Shown: one piece after another, positions 8,018-15,993 of the stretch | Position numbering within the stretch: position 1 is the stretch's first letter | Layout: each line of letters begins with the position of its first letter | The notes under the pieces: generated by a model | Databases searched by the model: none | Seen by the model: only the letters and a program-made list of their open reading frames with translations | What the model was told of the DNA's origin: nothing | Origin: Bacteroidetes bacterium OLB12 | GTDB lineage: Bacteria > Bacteroidota > Bacteroidia > Cytophagales > Cyclobacteriaceae | Direction of reading: 5' to 3' | DNA length: 64,000 nucleotides | Assembly: GCA_001567185.1 (NCBI GenBank) | Contig: LNFR01000048.1 | Coordinates: 1-64,000, forward strand | Made by a program: the position numbers and the translations under genes

Positions 8018-9058
8018 TTATCCCTTCTTGGTTTTTCGTGCCTCAACAATTGGCGCAAACGGGCCATACTTATGTTGTTTTTCATCAAAGCCATCGGTAT
8101 AGGGGCCAAACGGATGATCGATCGGCTTCCTGGAAATATCGGGCCAATCGTTGGCAATATCTTTTTTAGGGCGCGGCAAGGAGTTAACATAGGCGGCAAT
8201 GTTCCAGGCTTCCTCATCGCTTAGCTGTGGTTTTTCATACGTAGCGCCCAGCGGCATGTTTGCTTTTATGTACCCCGCAAATAGCGATAGGCGCAATAAG
8301 CCGGCTCCATCATTATAACTATCTTTTCCCCACAACGGTGGATACGTCCATGAGGCAGCATCCGTACTTTTAGTGCCTTCGCCATTTTTTCCATGGCATT
8401 GTACGCACTGTGCTTCATAGGCTATTTTCCCTTTGGCGGGATCAGCAGGGTAATCCAGGTAATCCAGTTGAACCAAACCAACCCCGGGAGGTCTTACCCC
8501 TTTTGGAACATCCTGTCCAAGCCATTTCATATAGCTAATAATCGCTCGCATTTCACGCGAGTCATTCGCAAGTGCTTTCCCGTTTAAACTTCGTTCGAGG
8601 CAATCGTTAATTCGCTTTTCAATTGTTTCTTCCAGGCCAGAGCGGGCCCTGAATTTAGGATAGGTGGAGGCTACCGCACTGTAATTGTTACCAAATGGTT
8701 TTGTGCCTGCTTCCAAATGACAATTTTGGCAATTCATTCCATTGCTGATTGCCATTACCGTTCCTTTTGGACCTAAGTAGCTGGCTGTATTCGCAATTAG
8801 GTTTTTACCATACCGAATTTCTTCTCCGGAGGAATCCGTTGGTATAGTGGTTTCAGCAGGCGCCTGCCAGAGGGTTTCCACCGGCTCGGTTTTTTTGGTA
8901 GTTGCAAGCGGGGTTTTGCGTTTTACCAATTGTGTCGCATCAATAACCCATGCCGCTACAACAATCACGATCGAAAAAATAACAATCCACCACAAGCCTT
9001 TTAATCGGAAGCCTCTCTTTAAAGAATCGCTATTTCGTTTTACCTGGAGGTGGCTCAT
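8018..9058 (-). CDS. TsdA-like diheme cytochrome c (thiosulfate dehydrogenase family)
   Basis: 346 residues with one N-terminal membrane anchor (about 22-41) and two heme c sites: CQNCH at 110-114 and CVQCH at 218-222. The surroundings (RYGKNLIANTASYLGPKG, GMNCQNCHLEAGTKPFG, ANMPLGATYEKPQLSDEEAW, GPYTDGF) follow the TsdA pattern. TsdA couples two thiosulfates into tetrathionate, or the reverse, in the periplasm. Here it lies between sulfur-uptake genes and a SoxB-like enzyme, so it may supply or accept electrons for that pathway. Exact reaction is inferred. Confidence 0.8.
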   Translation of the reverse strand: MSHLQVKRNSDSLKRGFRLKGLWWIVIFSIVIVVAAWVIDATQLVKRKTPLATTKKTEPVETLWQAPAETTIPTDSSGEEIRYGKNLIANTASYLGPKGTVMAISNGMNCQNCHLEAGTKPFGNNYSAVASTYPKFRARSGLEETIEKRINDCLERSLNGKALANDSREMRAIISYMKWLGQDVPKGVRPPGVGLVQLDYLDYPADPAKGKIAYEAQCVQCHGKNGEGTKSTDAASWTYPPLWGKDSYNDGAGLLRLSLFAGYIKANMPLGATYEKPQLSDEEAWNIAAYVNSLPRPKKDIANDWPDISRKPIDHPFGPYTDGFDEKQHKYGPFAPIVEARKTKKG

Positions 9059-9093
9059 TCCCTTACATGAACATTTTCCTATTGCTCCTTCAA

Positions 9094-9605
9094 TTAATGA
9101 GGAAGTTTATTCTGTAACAATCCATAAAGCCACGTGCCGGCTACTGCGCTAAGTAAAGTTACAATTACCACCAAAAACCCGCTGCCTATTTGTGCAAATA
9201 AAGGGCCGGGGCAAGCACCGGTTATGGCCCAGCCCAAACCGAACAGAAAACCGCCTATAACATTTCCCCAATGAAATTGCCGCTTGTGAAACACAACGGT
9301 TTCGCCTTGCATGGTTTTGATTTTAAATTTTTTGATGAGCCAAACCGATAGCATCCCTACTCCTACTGCGGTGCCAATTACGCCATACATGTGAAATGAA
9401 TGTAAGCGAAACATCTCCTGGATGCGGTACCACGAAATGATTTCTGCCTTAACAAATACAATTCCGAAAAGCACTCCAACAACTGCATATTTGATGTTCG
9501 ACCCGATTAATGATTCTTTCGCGATTTGATCATTCGGAGCTTCGCATTCAACCGGGTGTTCAATTACAACCGGGGTTGTTTCAAAATCATGATTTATTTT
9601 TGCAT
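9094..9605 (-). CDS. YeeE/YedE-family membrane protein, second half transporter
   Basis: A sulfur-transport (YeeE/YedE) protein with FHWGNVIGGFLFGLGWAITG and GACPGPLFAQIGSG, the conserved Cys-Pro-Gly signature. The raw frame starts only at about 9474, but adding one base in the T-run 9597-9601 joins it to an ATG at 9603-9605 preceded by GGAGTAAA, giving MQKINHDFE at the N-terminus and about 170 residues. Such half-size proteins occur in pairs and are thought to pass thiosulfate or sulfide through the inner membrane. Its partner ends 20 bases upstream; the cytochrome follows after 35 bases. Confidence 0.8.
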
Positions 9606-9624
9606 TGTTGTAAAGGAGTAAAAT

Positions 9625-10191
9625 TTATAACACCCGCATTAACCACGGAAAAACAAGATGTACCATAACAAAACCGCCAGCCATAAAACAACAGGTTGCC
9701 ACCAACGATGGCCACTGTAGTGTGGACAAACCCATGATGGAGTGGCCCGAGGTGCAACCACCCGCATAGCGGGTTCCAAAGCCCACCAGGAATCCACCCA
9801 AAACAAAAAACACCAACCCCTTAAGCGAGAATAGATTTTCAAAAGAAAATATGGATGCAGGCATCAACTCATTATCGGTGGTGATGTGAAGTGCCTGCAA
9901 TGCGTGTGCTGTTTTTTCTGAAACCTGAATTGGATTTGGGTTGTTTAAAAATTGTGTGGCAACCAAACCACCAAGCAACACTCCGCCCACAAAAAACAGA
10001 TTCCAGCGTTCTCGTTTCCAATCATATTTAAAAAACGAAATATTTGCCGGAATACACGCAGCACAGATATGCCTGAACGCGGATGAAATACCAAAGTGCT
10101 TATTTCCCAGAAGTAACAGAGCCGGAACAGTAAGACCAATTAACACCCCTGCCACATACCAGGGCCATGGTTTTTGAATTATTTCAAGCAT
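9625..10191 (-). CDS. YeeE/YedE-family membrane protein, first half transporter
   Basis: 188 residues with about five membrane segments. LVGFGTRYAGGCTSGHSIMG is the signature of the family, with the Cys thought to guide thiosulfate or sulfide by S-H-S hydrogen bonds. A second conserved patch lies around NISFF and GGVLLGG. It is the first gene of a tight minus-strand run (YeeE, YeeE, cytochrome, rhodanese, SoxB-like), so the operon promoter should lie in 10192-10289. Substrate is inferred from family and neighbours. Confidence 0.87.
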   Translation of the reverse strand: MLEIIQKPWPWYVAGVLIGLTVPALLLLGNKHFGISSAFRHICAACIPANISFFKYDWKRERWNLFFVGGVLLGGLVATQFLNNPNPIQVSEKTAHALQALHITTDNELMPASIFSFENLFSLKGLVFFVLGGFLVGFGTRYAGGCTSGHSIMGLSTLQWPSLVATCCFMAGGFVMVHLVFPWLMRVL

Positions 10192-10289
10192 GTAAAACGG
10201 ATTGATGATTTACTTTTATCAATATACAACAAAAGTAAAAACATGATACGGATGTATTCATACCTGTTAAGCTCAATTTTTGGACGTAT

Positions 10290-11090
10290 TTAAAAGAAGA
10301 GTTCGTTGCCCAGAATATAGAAGCCCATTGCCAATACAAGCCAACCGAAAGCTGGTTTTAGTTTTTCGTTAGGAACAAATCGTGCGAAGTAACTTCCGGC
10401 CAGAATGCCCGCTACGGCAAACGCAGAAAAGGTGAACATAAATTTGTAATCGATCGGCTGGCTTCCACTCAGGTCTCCGGTAAATCCAATCAATGATTTA
10501 AGCGCTATTATTAACAGCGATGTGCCCACAGCTTGTTTCATTGGTAAGCCCGCCAGTAATACCAATGCGGGAATAATTAAAAAACCACCACCCGCACCCA
10601 CTAAACCGGTAATACCCCCTACCAGCAATCCTTCCACAAAAATGAGCGGGTAATGGTAGTTCATTTCTTCCGATTTTTCATTGGACACACCCGGTTTCCG
10701 AATCATGGAGATGGAGGCCACCAACATGAGCAGGGCAAACAAAACCATTACCGCCAGTGATTTAGTAAGCGTAAATGATCCAACCGAAAAGATTGAATCG
10801 GGTATAGCAGGAAGAATAAACTTGCGTGTAATATAAACGGCAGGTATGGATGGCAGGCCAAACACCAGGGCAGTTTTTAAATGCACATTGCCAGCTTTAA
10901 AATGACTGTAAGAGCCAACCAGGCTTGTAAGTCCCACCACAAATAAAGAATACGCGGTAGATTGCACCGGATCTACATCAAACAAGTAAACTAAAATTGG
11001 AACCGTTAGGATGGAACCTCCACCACCCACCAGCCCAAGCGATAAACCCATAATTACCGATGCCAGAAATCCAACGAGTTCCACTTTCAA
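10290..11090 (-). CDS. TauE/SafE-family sulfite or sulfonate exporter
   Basis: 266 residues, about eight membrane segments in two repeats, each with a glycine-rich motif (GLSLGLVGGGGSILTVP and GGITGLVGAGGGFLIIPALV). These are hallmarks of the TauE/SafE/YfcA family, which exports sulfite, sulfoacetate or similar anions. It lies about 100 bases upstream of the YeeE pair and in the same direction, so it fits export of sulfite produced by persulfide or thiosulfate oxidation. Two Crp/Fnr-like sites lie 42-90 bases before its start. Confidence 0.9.
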   Translation of the reverse strand: MKVELVGFLASVIMGLSLGLVGGGGSILTVPILVYLFDVDPVQSTAYSLFVVGLTSLVGSYSHFKAGNVHLKTALVFGLPSIPAVYITRKFILPAIPDSIFSVGSFTLTKSLAVMVLFALLMLVASISMIRKPGVSNEKSEEMNYHYPLIFVEGLLVGGITGLVGAGGGFLIIPALVLLAGLPMKQAVGTSLLIIALKSLIGFTGDLSGSQPIDYKFMFTFSAFAVAGILAGSYFARFVPNEKLKPAFGWLVLAMGFYILGNELFF

Positions 11091-11131
11091 AAAATTTGTG
11101 CAAACTTAGTGCAGACGCCCCGCCCTAAATC

Positions 11132-11147
11132 AGTAACCTGTATCACA
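11132..11147 (-). promoter_or_regulatory. Crp/Fnr-type site, proximal of two
   Basis: AGTAACCTGTATCACA fits TGTGA-N6-TCACA with one well-kept half (TCACA). It lies between the tauE-like gene and the divergent LysE gene. A near copy starts 33 bases away, about three helical turns. Confidence 0.45.
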
Positions 11148-11164
11148 CAACCAATCTATTCCTG

Positions 11165-11180
11165 CGTAACCTGCATCACA
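11165..11180 (-). promoter_or_regulatory. Crp/Fnr-type site, second of two
   Basis: CGTAACCTGCATCACA repeats the site at 11132 with two changes and the same 6-base spacer. The shared GTAACCTG-ATCACA and the 33-bp spacing suggest cooperative binding, serving the tauE-like gene, the divergent LysE gene, or both. Confidence 0.45.
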
Positions 11181-11229
11181 TAGATTCTTTATATTGTTTG
11201 TTAGATTTGCCCCCTAAAATTCATAGCGT

Positions 11230-11847
11230 TTGATATTACAGGTTTTTATTATTGGGCTTGTGGCCAGTTTTATCGGGTCTATCCCACCCGGCACACTGAA
11301 TATTCTGGTGTTGCAAATGGGCCTCGAAAACAAACTGCGCGTAGCTATTCGGTTTATCCTGGCGGTTGCAATTATTGAATATCCGTATGCATGGATTGCA
11401 GTAGAATTTGAACACCTGATTACTTCCTCACCTTTGGTACAACAAAATTTCAAACTGCTGGCCGCTGTGGTAATGCTTTCGCTTGGTATTTTGGGTTTAT
11501 GGTCGGTGCGCAAACCTTCGCCCTTAACGGTAAAACTTCAGGAAAGTGGTTTCAGAAAAGGATTGGTATTAAGTATTCTGAATCCGCAGGCTATACCGTG
11601 GTGGATCGGAATGACAGCTTACCTCAAAGCGCAGGGGTGGATTGTGCTAGACACCCCGTGGCGCCTGCACAGTTATGTATTCGGCACATCAGTAGGTGTG
11701 TTGCTTTTGTTATTGTTGCTGGCCTTTATGGCACAGAAGCTGGCCTCCATCATGAAGCACAACCGCATAGTAGCGCTTTTGCCCAGTATAATTCTTCTTG
11801 TGTTGGGATTAATTGCCCTGGTTTCATACCTCACCACCGAGGTGTAA
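11230..11847 (+). CDS. LysE-family amino-acid or metabolite exporter
   Basis: 205 residues with about six membrane helices. The N-terminus IGLVASFIGSIPPGTLN carries the PPGP-like motif of LysE/RhtB exporters and LSILNPQAIPWWIG matches the second conserved NPxA region. The start is a TTG at 11230, because no in-frame ATG precedes the conserved motif. It is divergent from the sulfur island and shares its control region, but its substrate is unknown. It could export a sulfur amino acid, which is only a guess. Confidence 0.75.
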   Translation: MILQVFIIGLVASFIGSIPPGTLNILVLQMGLENKLRVAIRFILAVAIIEYPYAWIAVEFEHLITSSPLVQQNFKLLAAVVMLSLGILGLWSVRKPSPLTVKLQESGFRKGLVLSILNPQAIPWWIGMTAYLKAQGWIVLDTPWRLHSYVFGTSVGVLLLLLLLAFMAQKLASIMKHNRIVALLPSIILLVLGLIALVSYLTTEV

Positions 11848-11882
11848 CCTTTTGCCAGAAAGGGTTGGCGCTAAAGCACTAT

Positions 11883-12866
11883 TCAGCGCTTTGCTTTTTC
11901 GGCCAGACTCATTTTTTCTTTTACGCTTTCCAGTTTTTGCCCATAGTGCAAGCTTGCATTTATTTCGTATCCAAAAAGCAAAACCATGGTGATGAGTTGT
12001 ATCCAAATCATTAATGCAATAAGCGCCCCGATGGATCCGTACACTTTATTGTAACTTCCAAAGTTGGTAATGTAATACGAAAACCCATATGAAACTGCCA
12101 GCGTGCCGAGGGTGGCCAGGAATGATCCAATCGAAAAAAAAACGCCAGTTGTAATGCACTGCCGGCCCGAAGTAATAGATAAACGAAATTCCAATGAAGA
12201 ATACAAGGAAGATTACAACAAAACGCACCAGAAACAGCAGCTTAATGTTGCTGAGGTCCACATGACTAAATTCTGAGAGATGCGCCATCATGTAGTCGAG
12301 CAATAACTGGCCGCCAATCAGTAACACAACGGCCAGCAGTAAACTCATGGCCAGCATAAAGGTAAGGCCGGTGGCTGTCAATCGCATGCGTAACACATTT
12401 CTTCTTTCTACGGTGCGATAACAAGCATTGAAGGCGCGCATCAGGGCCATCATACCATTGGTGGCCAGGTATAGGGCAAAGAAAAACCGATGGTTAAAAG
12501 TCCACCCCGTTGGTTGCTTACAATATCCAACACGGTAGATGAGATAACCTCATTCATACTGGGGGGCAGGTATTCGCCCATAAATGTAATGATGGCATCT
12601 CTGTTGATAGCTGGAAAAAACCGGGTGATATATGGAATGAGTGTGAACAAAAAGATGATTGCCGGAAACGTAGCCAAAATAAAATTATACGCCACCCCGT
12701 TGCTGCGATCCATTATTTCATCTTCAGAAATATTATGAAAGAATATCTTCAGAAATTTATATAGCGACAGGTTTCCAAATCGCTTAAAGCGGATGCGCTT
12801 TAACCAATTACGGCTGGTACGGGCCGTATTAAATTGTAATATTCGTTTGCGTGTAACATACTTCAT
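11883..12866 (-). CDS. YihY/BrkB-family inner-membrane protein, frame broken twice
   Basis: Three raw frames together form one YihY (UPF0761) protein of about 327 residues with six membrane helices, for example GVAYNFILATFPAIIFLFTL, LMALMRAFNACYRTVERR and IGALIALMIWIQLITMVLL. Adding one base in the run 12482-12486 and removing one from the nine A at 12134-12142 restores it. The start at 12866 (MKYVTRKRI) overlaps the stop of the thioesterase gene as ATGA, showing coupling. Function of the family is unsettled (once called RNase BN). Both breaks are in homopolymers, pointing to sequence error. Confidence 0.8.
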
Positions 12867-13270
12867 GTAAAATAAGGTGTTAACAACTCCGAAAAAACCT
12901 GCGGAGGCCGGCAAGGTTTTCCGGTAGCCTTATCAACAAAAACGAGCAGCGTTTCGCCCTGGTTAATTAATTTCTCCGCTTCGTTAAATATATCGTATTC
13001 AAACCGAATGCGCACACCCGGCTTTTCCCGTATCGTTGTAATAATCTTCAGGTTGTCATCGTAGCGGGCAGCTGCAAGATAGCGAGAATGATTTTCAAGC
13101 ACGGGCATCATCACACCCATGTCTTCCAGTTCTTTATAGGTTAGTCCCAGTTTGCGCAAACTTTCTACACGTGCCACTTCATAATACATGGCATAGTTGC
13201 CATAATACACATAGCCCATCTGGTCGGTTTCACCATAGCGCACTCTGATATAGGTTTCTGATACGTACAT
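12863..13270 (-). CDS. YbgC-type acyl-CoA thioesterase (hotdog fold)
   Basis: 135 residues. RVRYGETDQMGYVYYGNY is the active-site signature of the 4-hydroxybenzoyl-CoA/YbgC thioesterase family, with the catalytic Asp in ETDQMG. Such enzymes hydrolyse short or medium acyl-CoA thioesters in the cytoplasm. The start overlaps the mltG stop by one base (TAATG) and its stop overlaps the YihY start (ATGA), so all three are translationally coupled. Confidence 0.9.
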   Translation of the reverse strand: MYVSETYIRVRYGETDQMGYVYYGNYAMYYEVARVESLRKLGLTYKELEDMGVMMPVLENHSRYLAAARYDDNLKIITTIREKPGVRIRFEYDIFNEAEKLINQGETLLVFVDKATGKPCRPPQVFSELLTPYFT

Positions 13271-14328
13271 TATTTTTCGCCCCGCAGTGCCTTACCTTTG
13301 GCTATTTCTTTACTAAGTGCTTTTTGATATTTAGCTGCATTGCGGTTATGTTCCTGCAAGGTAACAGCAAAATTATGAAAGCCGGAAAAATCTTCGCGGG
13401 CACACATATATATATAATTGTGTTGCTGATAATTCAGAACGGCATCCAACGTGGCCAGTTGAGGCATATTGATAGGCCCGGGAGGCAAGCCTGTTCTTTT
13501 ATATGTGTTATAGGGTGAGTCTATTTCCTTATGCACGTTTAACACACGCTTCAGCGTGAAATCGCCCGATGCAAATACCAGAGTTGGATCGGCCTGCAGG
13601 GGTATATTCTTTTTTAACCGGTTAATATAAAGCCCGGCAATAATGGGTGCTTCATCCGGCTTAATACTTTCGGCCTGCACAATGGAAGCCAGCGTGGACA
13701 CTTCCAGGGGGGTTAATCCTAATTGATCGGCCTTGGCTTTGCGCGCATCGTTCCAGAATTTTTCATATTCATTATGGAGGCGCTCGATCAGCTCATCGGG
13801 CAACACATTATAATATACCTCGTAGGTATTAGGCAAAAACATACTCAATACATTCTGCTCATTAAAGCCTTCGGTATTGGTAGCTATAAACTTGTCGAGC
13901 GCAGCATTAAATTCTGCTACCGTAACACCGGTATTTTTTGTGATCTTTTCCGCCAACTCGCTTTTCAGGCGCACATTGGTAAAGGTAACCTGTACTGTTT
14001 CACGGGCGCCTGCCTGCAACAAGGCAATAGCCTGGGCATTTGTCATGTTTGATTTGAGCAGGAACCGCCCCGACTTAATATTTTTATCATAACCCTTCAG
14101 GCGGGCCAAAAAGCTGAATGATACCATATCGTTCACAAACTTTCCGTTGCCTAATTCTTCCTGCACCTTTCGAAAGGTATAGCCATTGCGGATTACAAAC
14201 ATTTTATTTTCACGATCGACCAGAATATTGGGGGTGAAATAAATCTGATACCCATAAAACGCAAACGTGATAAGTAAAGTAGAAACAACCAGAAAAAACG
14301 CAAGCTTCTTTTTTGATACTTCGGCCAT
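13270..14328 (-). CDS. mltG: Endolytic murein transglycosylase MltG
   Basis: 352 residues from the ATG at 14328 (MAEVSKKKLAFF). The longer open frame upstream adds 27 residues without family similarity. One N-terminal membrane helix is followed by a LysM-like region and the YceG domain. TLASIVQAESIKPDEAPIIA holds the catalytic Glu, and GLPPGPINMP is the conserved C-terminal motif. MltG cuts nascent glycan strands and sets their length. It leads a coupled minus-strand operon and is divergent from the Sua5-like gene. Confidence 0.92.
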   Translation of the reverse strand: MAEVSKKKLAFFLVVSTLLITFAFYGYQIYFTPNILVDRENKMFVIRNGYTFRKVQEELGNGKFVNDMVSFSFLARLKGYDKNIKSGRFLLKSNMTNAQAIALLQAGARETVQVTFTNVRLKSELAEKITKNTGVTVAEFNAALDKFIATNTEGFNEQNVLSMFLPNTYEVYYNVLPDELIERLHNEYEKFWNDARKAKADQLGLTPLEVSTLASIVQAESIKPDEAPIIAGLYINRLKKNIPLQADPTLVFASGDFTLKRVLNVHKEIDSPYNTYKRTGLPPGPINMPQLATLDAVLNYQQHNYIYMCAREDFSGFHNFAVTLQEHNRNAAKYQKALSKEIAKGKALRGEK

Positions 14329-14408
14329 AGAATATTTCAAAGTGGGAACAAAGTTACTAAAATCGCGGTTGGAAGTTAACCCAACCGGTTTTGTTAACTT
14401 GCCACGCA

Positions 14409-15032
14409 ATGGCTGCTGAATTTCTATCTATCCACCCGCTTAATCCCGAACCACGCAAAGTGAATCGGGTAATAGAAATTTTACATCAGGGCGGTGTGGT
14501 TGTTTACCCGACTGATACGATTTACGGTATTGGGTGCGATTTGCTAAACAAAAGAGCCGTAGAGCGTTTATGCCACATTACAGCAGTAAAGCCACAGAAA
14601 TTAAACCTCTCCTTTATCTGTAACGACCTCAGTCACATTTCAGAATATGTTAAACGCCTGGATACGCCCCAATTCAAAATTTTAAAAAAACTTTTACCGG
14701 GACCTTTTACATTTATTTTCGAATCCAGTAGCCGTGTTCCAAAAATTCTGGATGTAAACAAAAAAACGGTGGGTATTCGTATCCCTGCCCATGCCATTCC
14801 CCTGGCTATTGTGCGGCAACTTACCAACCCGCTCATCACTTCATCTATTAAAGATGACGACATCATTAAAGAATATACCACCGACCCGGAAGAAATTTAC
14901 GAGGACTTTAAACACCAGGTGGATCTGGTAATTGATGGAGGTGCCGGAGGTAACATTCCTTCAACTGTTGTGGATTTTACATCGGGCGAACCGGTTGTAA
15001 CACGGCAGGGTTTGGGAGAATTTAGTTTTTGA
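14409..15032 (+). CDS. Sua5/YciO/YrdC-family threonylcarbamoyl-AMP synthase-like protein
   Basis: 207 residues. [15 protein letters not shown] and [15 protein letters not shown] mark the YrdC fold, with the KPxxxP-like nucleotide-binding segment and SSIKDDD later. TsaC/Sua5 enzymes make threonylcarbamoyl-AMP for the t6A37 tRNA modification. YciO paralogues share the fold and have uncertain roles, and the length fits either. The ATG at 14409 is chosen because [14 protein letters not shown] is the usual beginning. Confidence 0.82.
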   Translation: MAAEFLSIHPLNPEPRKVNRVIEILHQGGVVVYPTDTIYGIGCDLLNKRAVERLCHITAVKPQKLNLSFICNDLSHISEYVKRLDTPQFKILKKLLPGPFTFIFESSSRVPKILDVNKKTVGIRIPAHAIPLAIVRQLTNPLITSSIKDDDIIKEYTTDPEEIYEDFKHQVDLVIDGGAGGNIPSTVVDFTSGEPVVTRQGLGEFSF

Positions 15033-15159
15033 ATTTTTTCGTTTCTCCCCAAACCCAAAATCAACACTTACCTATCACAAACAAAAAATTAAAAATTTTA
15101 GGCTATTGACTTGATGAATGATTTCCGATCTGTGCGTAGCGATTTAATATCTTTGGGTA

Positions 15160-15801
15160 TTGATTTCTAATGCCTTGCATCTTCTCATCGACTTACAGTA
15201 TCTACCCAGCCTGGAATATTTTTCGGTGCTTCAGCAATTCCAATCTGTTGAGTTGGAACAACATGAGCATTATGTAAAACAAAGTTACCGCAACCGGTGC
15301 TTTATTAATACCGCGCAAGGCATACAAATGCTGGTGGTGCCCGTTACCCACAAATCGGGTAAAACACTTTTGAAAGATGTGCGGTTGGAAGATACTGTTC
15401 GGTGGAAAAACAATCATTGGCGCACGCTCGAATCGGCCTATCGCAAAGCCCCGTATTACGAACACTATGCCGATGATTTGAAAGAACTATTATACCAGCC
15501 CTGCTCATTTTTGTTCGACCTGAATCTTAAACTGCTGTCATTCTGTCTGAAAAGTATAAGGCACAAGCCCGATTTGGCGGTAACTCAAACCTACCAGCAA
15601 ACGGCTGCGGGTGCTTGTCAAGACATGCGATCGGCCATTCAGGCTAAAATTCCATATACCGCGCGTAAGTATTACCGGCCCGTACCGTACTACCAGATTT
15701 TTGGCAATCAATTTGTTCCCAACCTTAGCGTGGTTGATTTATTGTTTTGTGCCGGCCCCGGGGCAGGTTCCATTTTGGCCGCCTCCCAGTATAAAGAATG
15801 A
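15160..15801 (+). CDS. WbqC-family protein
   Basis: 213 residues. LLIDLQYLPSLEYFSVL, YRNRCFINTAQGIQMLVVPV and LKDVRLEDTVRWKNNHWRTL are the conserved blocks of the WbqC-like family, found in O-antigen and polysaccharide gene sets and also alone in Bacteroidota. The start is a TTG at 15160; no ATG precedes the conserved core. The biochemical role is unknown; in Cytophagales it usually lies near housekeeping genes, as here. Confidence 0.85.
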   Translation: MISNALHLLIDLQYLPSLEYFSVLQQFQSVELEQHEHYVKQSYRNRCFINTAQGIQMLVVPVTHKSGKTLLKDVRLEDTVRWKNNHWRTLESAYRKAPYYEHYADDLKELLYQPCSFLFDLNLKLLSFCLKSIRHKPDLAVTQTYQQTAAGACQDMRSAIQAKIPYTARKYYRPVPYYQIFGNQFVPNLSVVDLLFCAGPGAGSILAASQYKE

Positions 15802-15836
15802 ACAAATAATTTCGGCTCCGCGTTTTAAAATTGCGG

Positions 15837-15956
15837 ATGGGTGTATTTCTAAAAAGTATTGATCCTCCCCTTCCTGAAAAACGTTGTGCAGAAATCGCTA
15901 CCCAAATCCAGCAGTACAAAAACGGGCTTGGAAGCAAATTTGAATATTTTGAATAA
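15837..15956 (+). CDS. Small hypothetical ORF between wbqC-like gene and clpC
   Basis: 39 residues (MGVFLKSIDPPLPEKRCAEI at the start, ending FEYFE), 35 bases after the WbqC stop and 37 before clpC. No family recognised. The composition (charged, Leu/Ile) is protein-like, but no clear ribosome-binding site is seen. It could be a real micro-protein or chance. Confidence 0.3.
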   Translation: MGVFLKSIDPPLPEKRCAEIATQIQQYKNGLGSKFEYFE

Positions 15957-15993
15957 TCACCCTTAAAACTTTACATTTACATAATTCATTATT

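Noticed and set aside
10230-10275. Possible fourth Crp/Fnr site upstream of the first YeeE gene (ATGATACGGATGTATTCAT)
   Set aside because: Partly symmetric but lacks the TGTGA/TCACA half-sites and the 6-base spacer of the other three.
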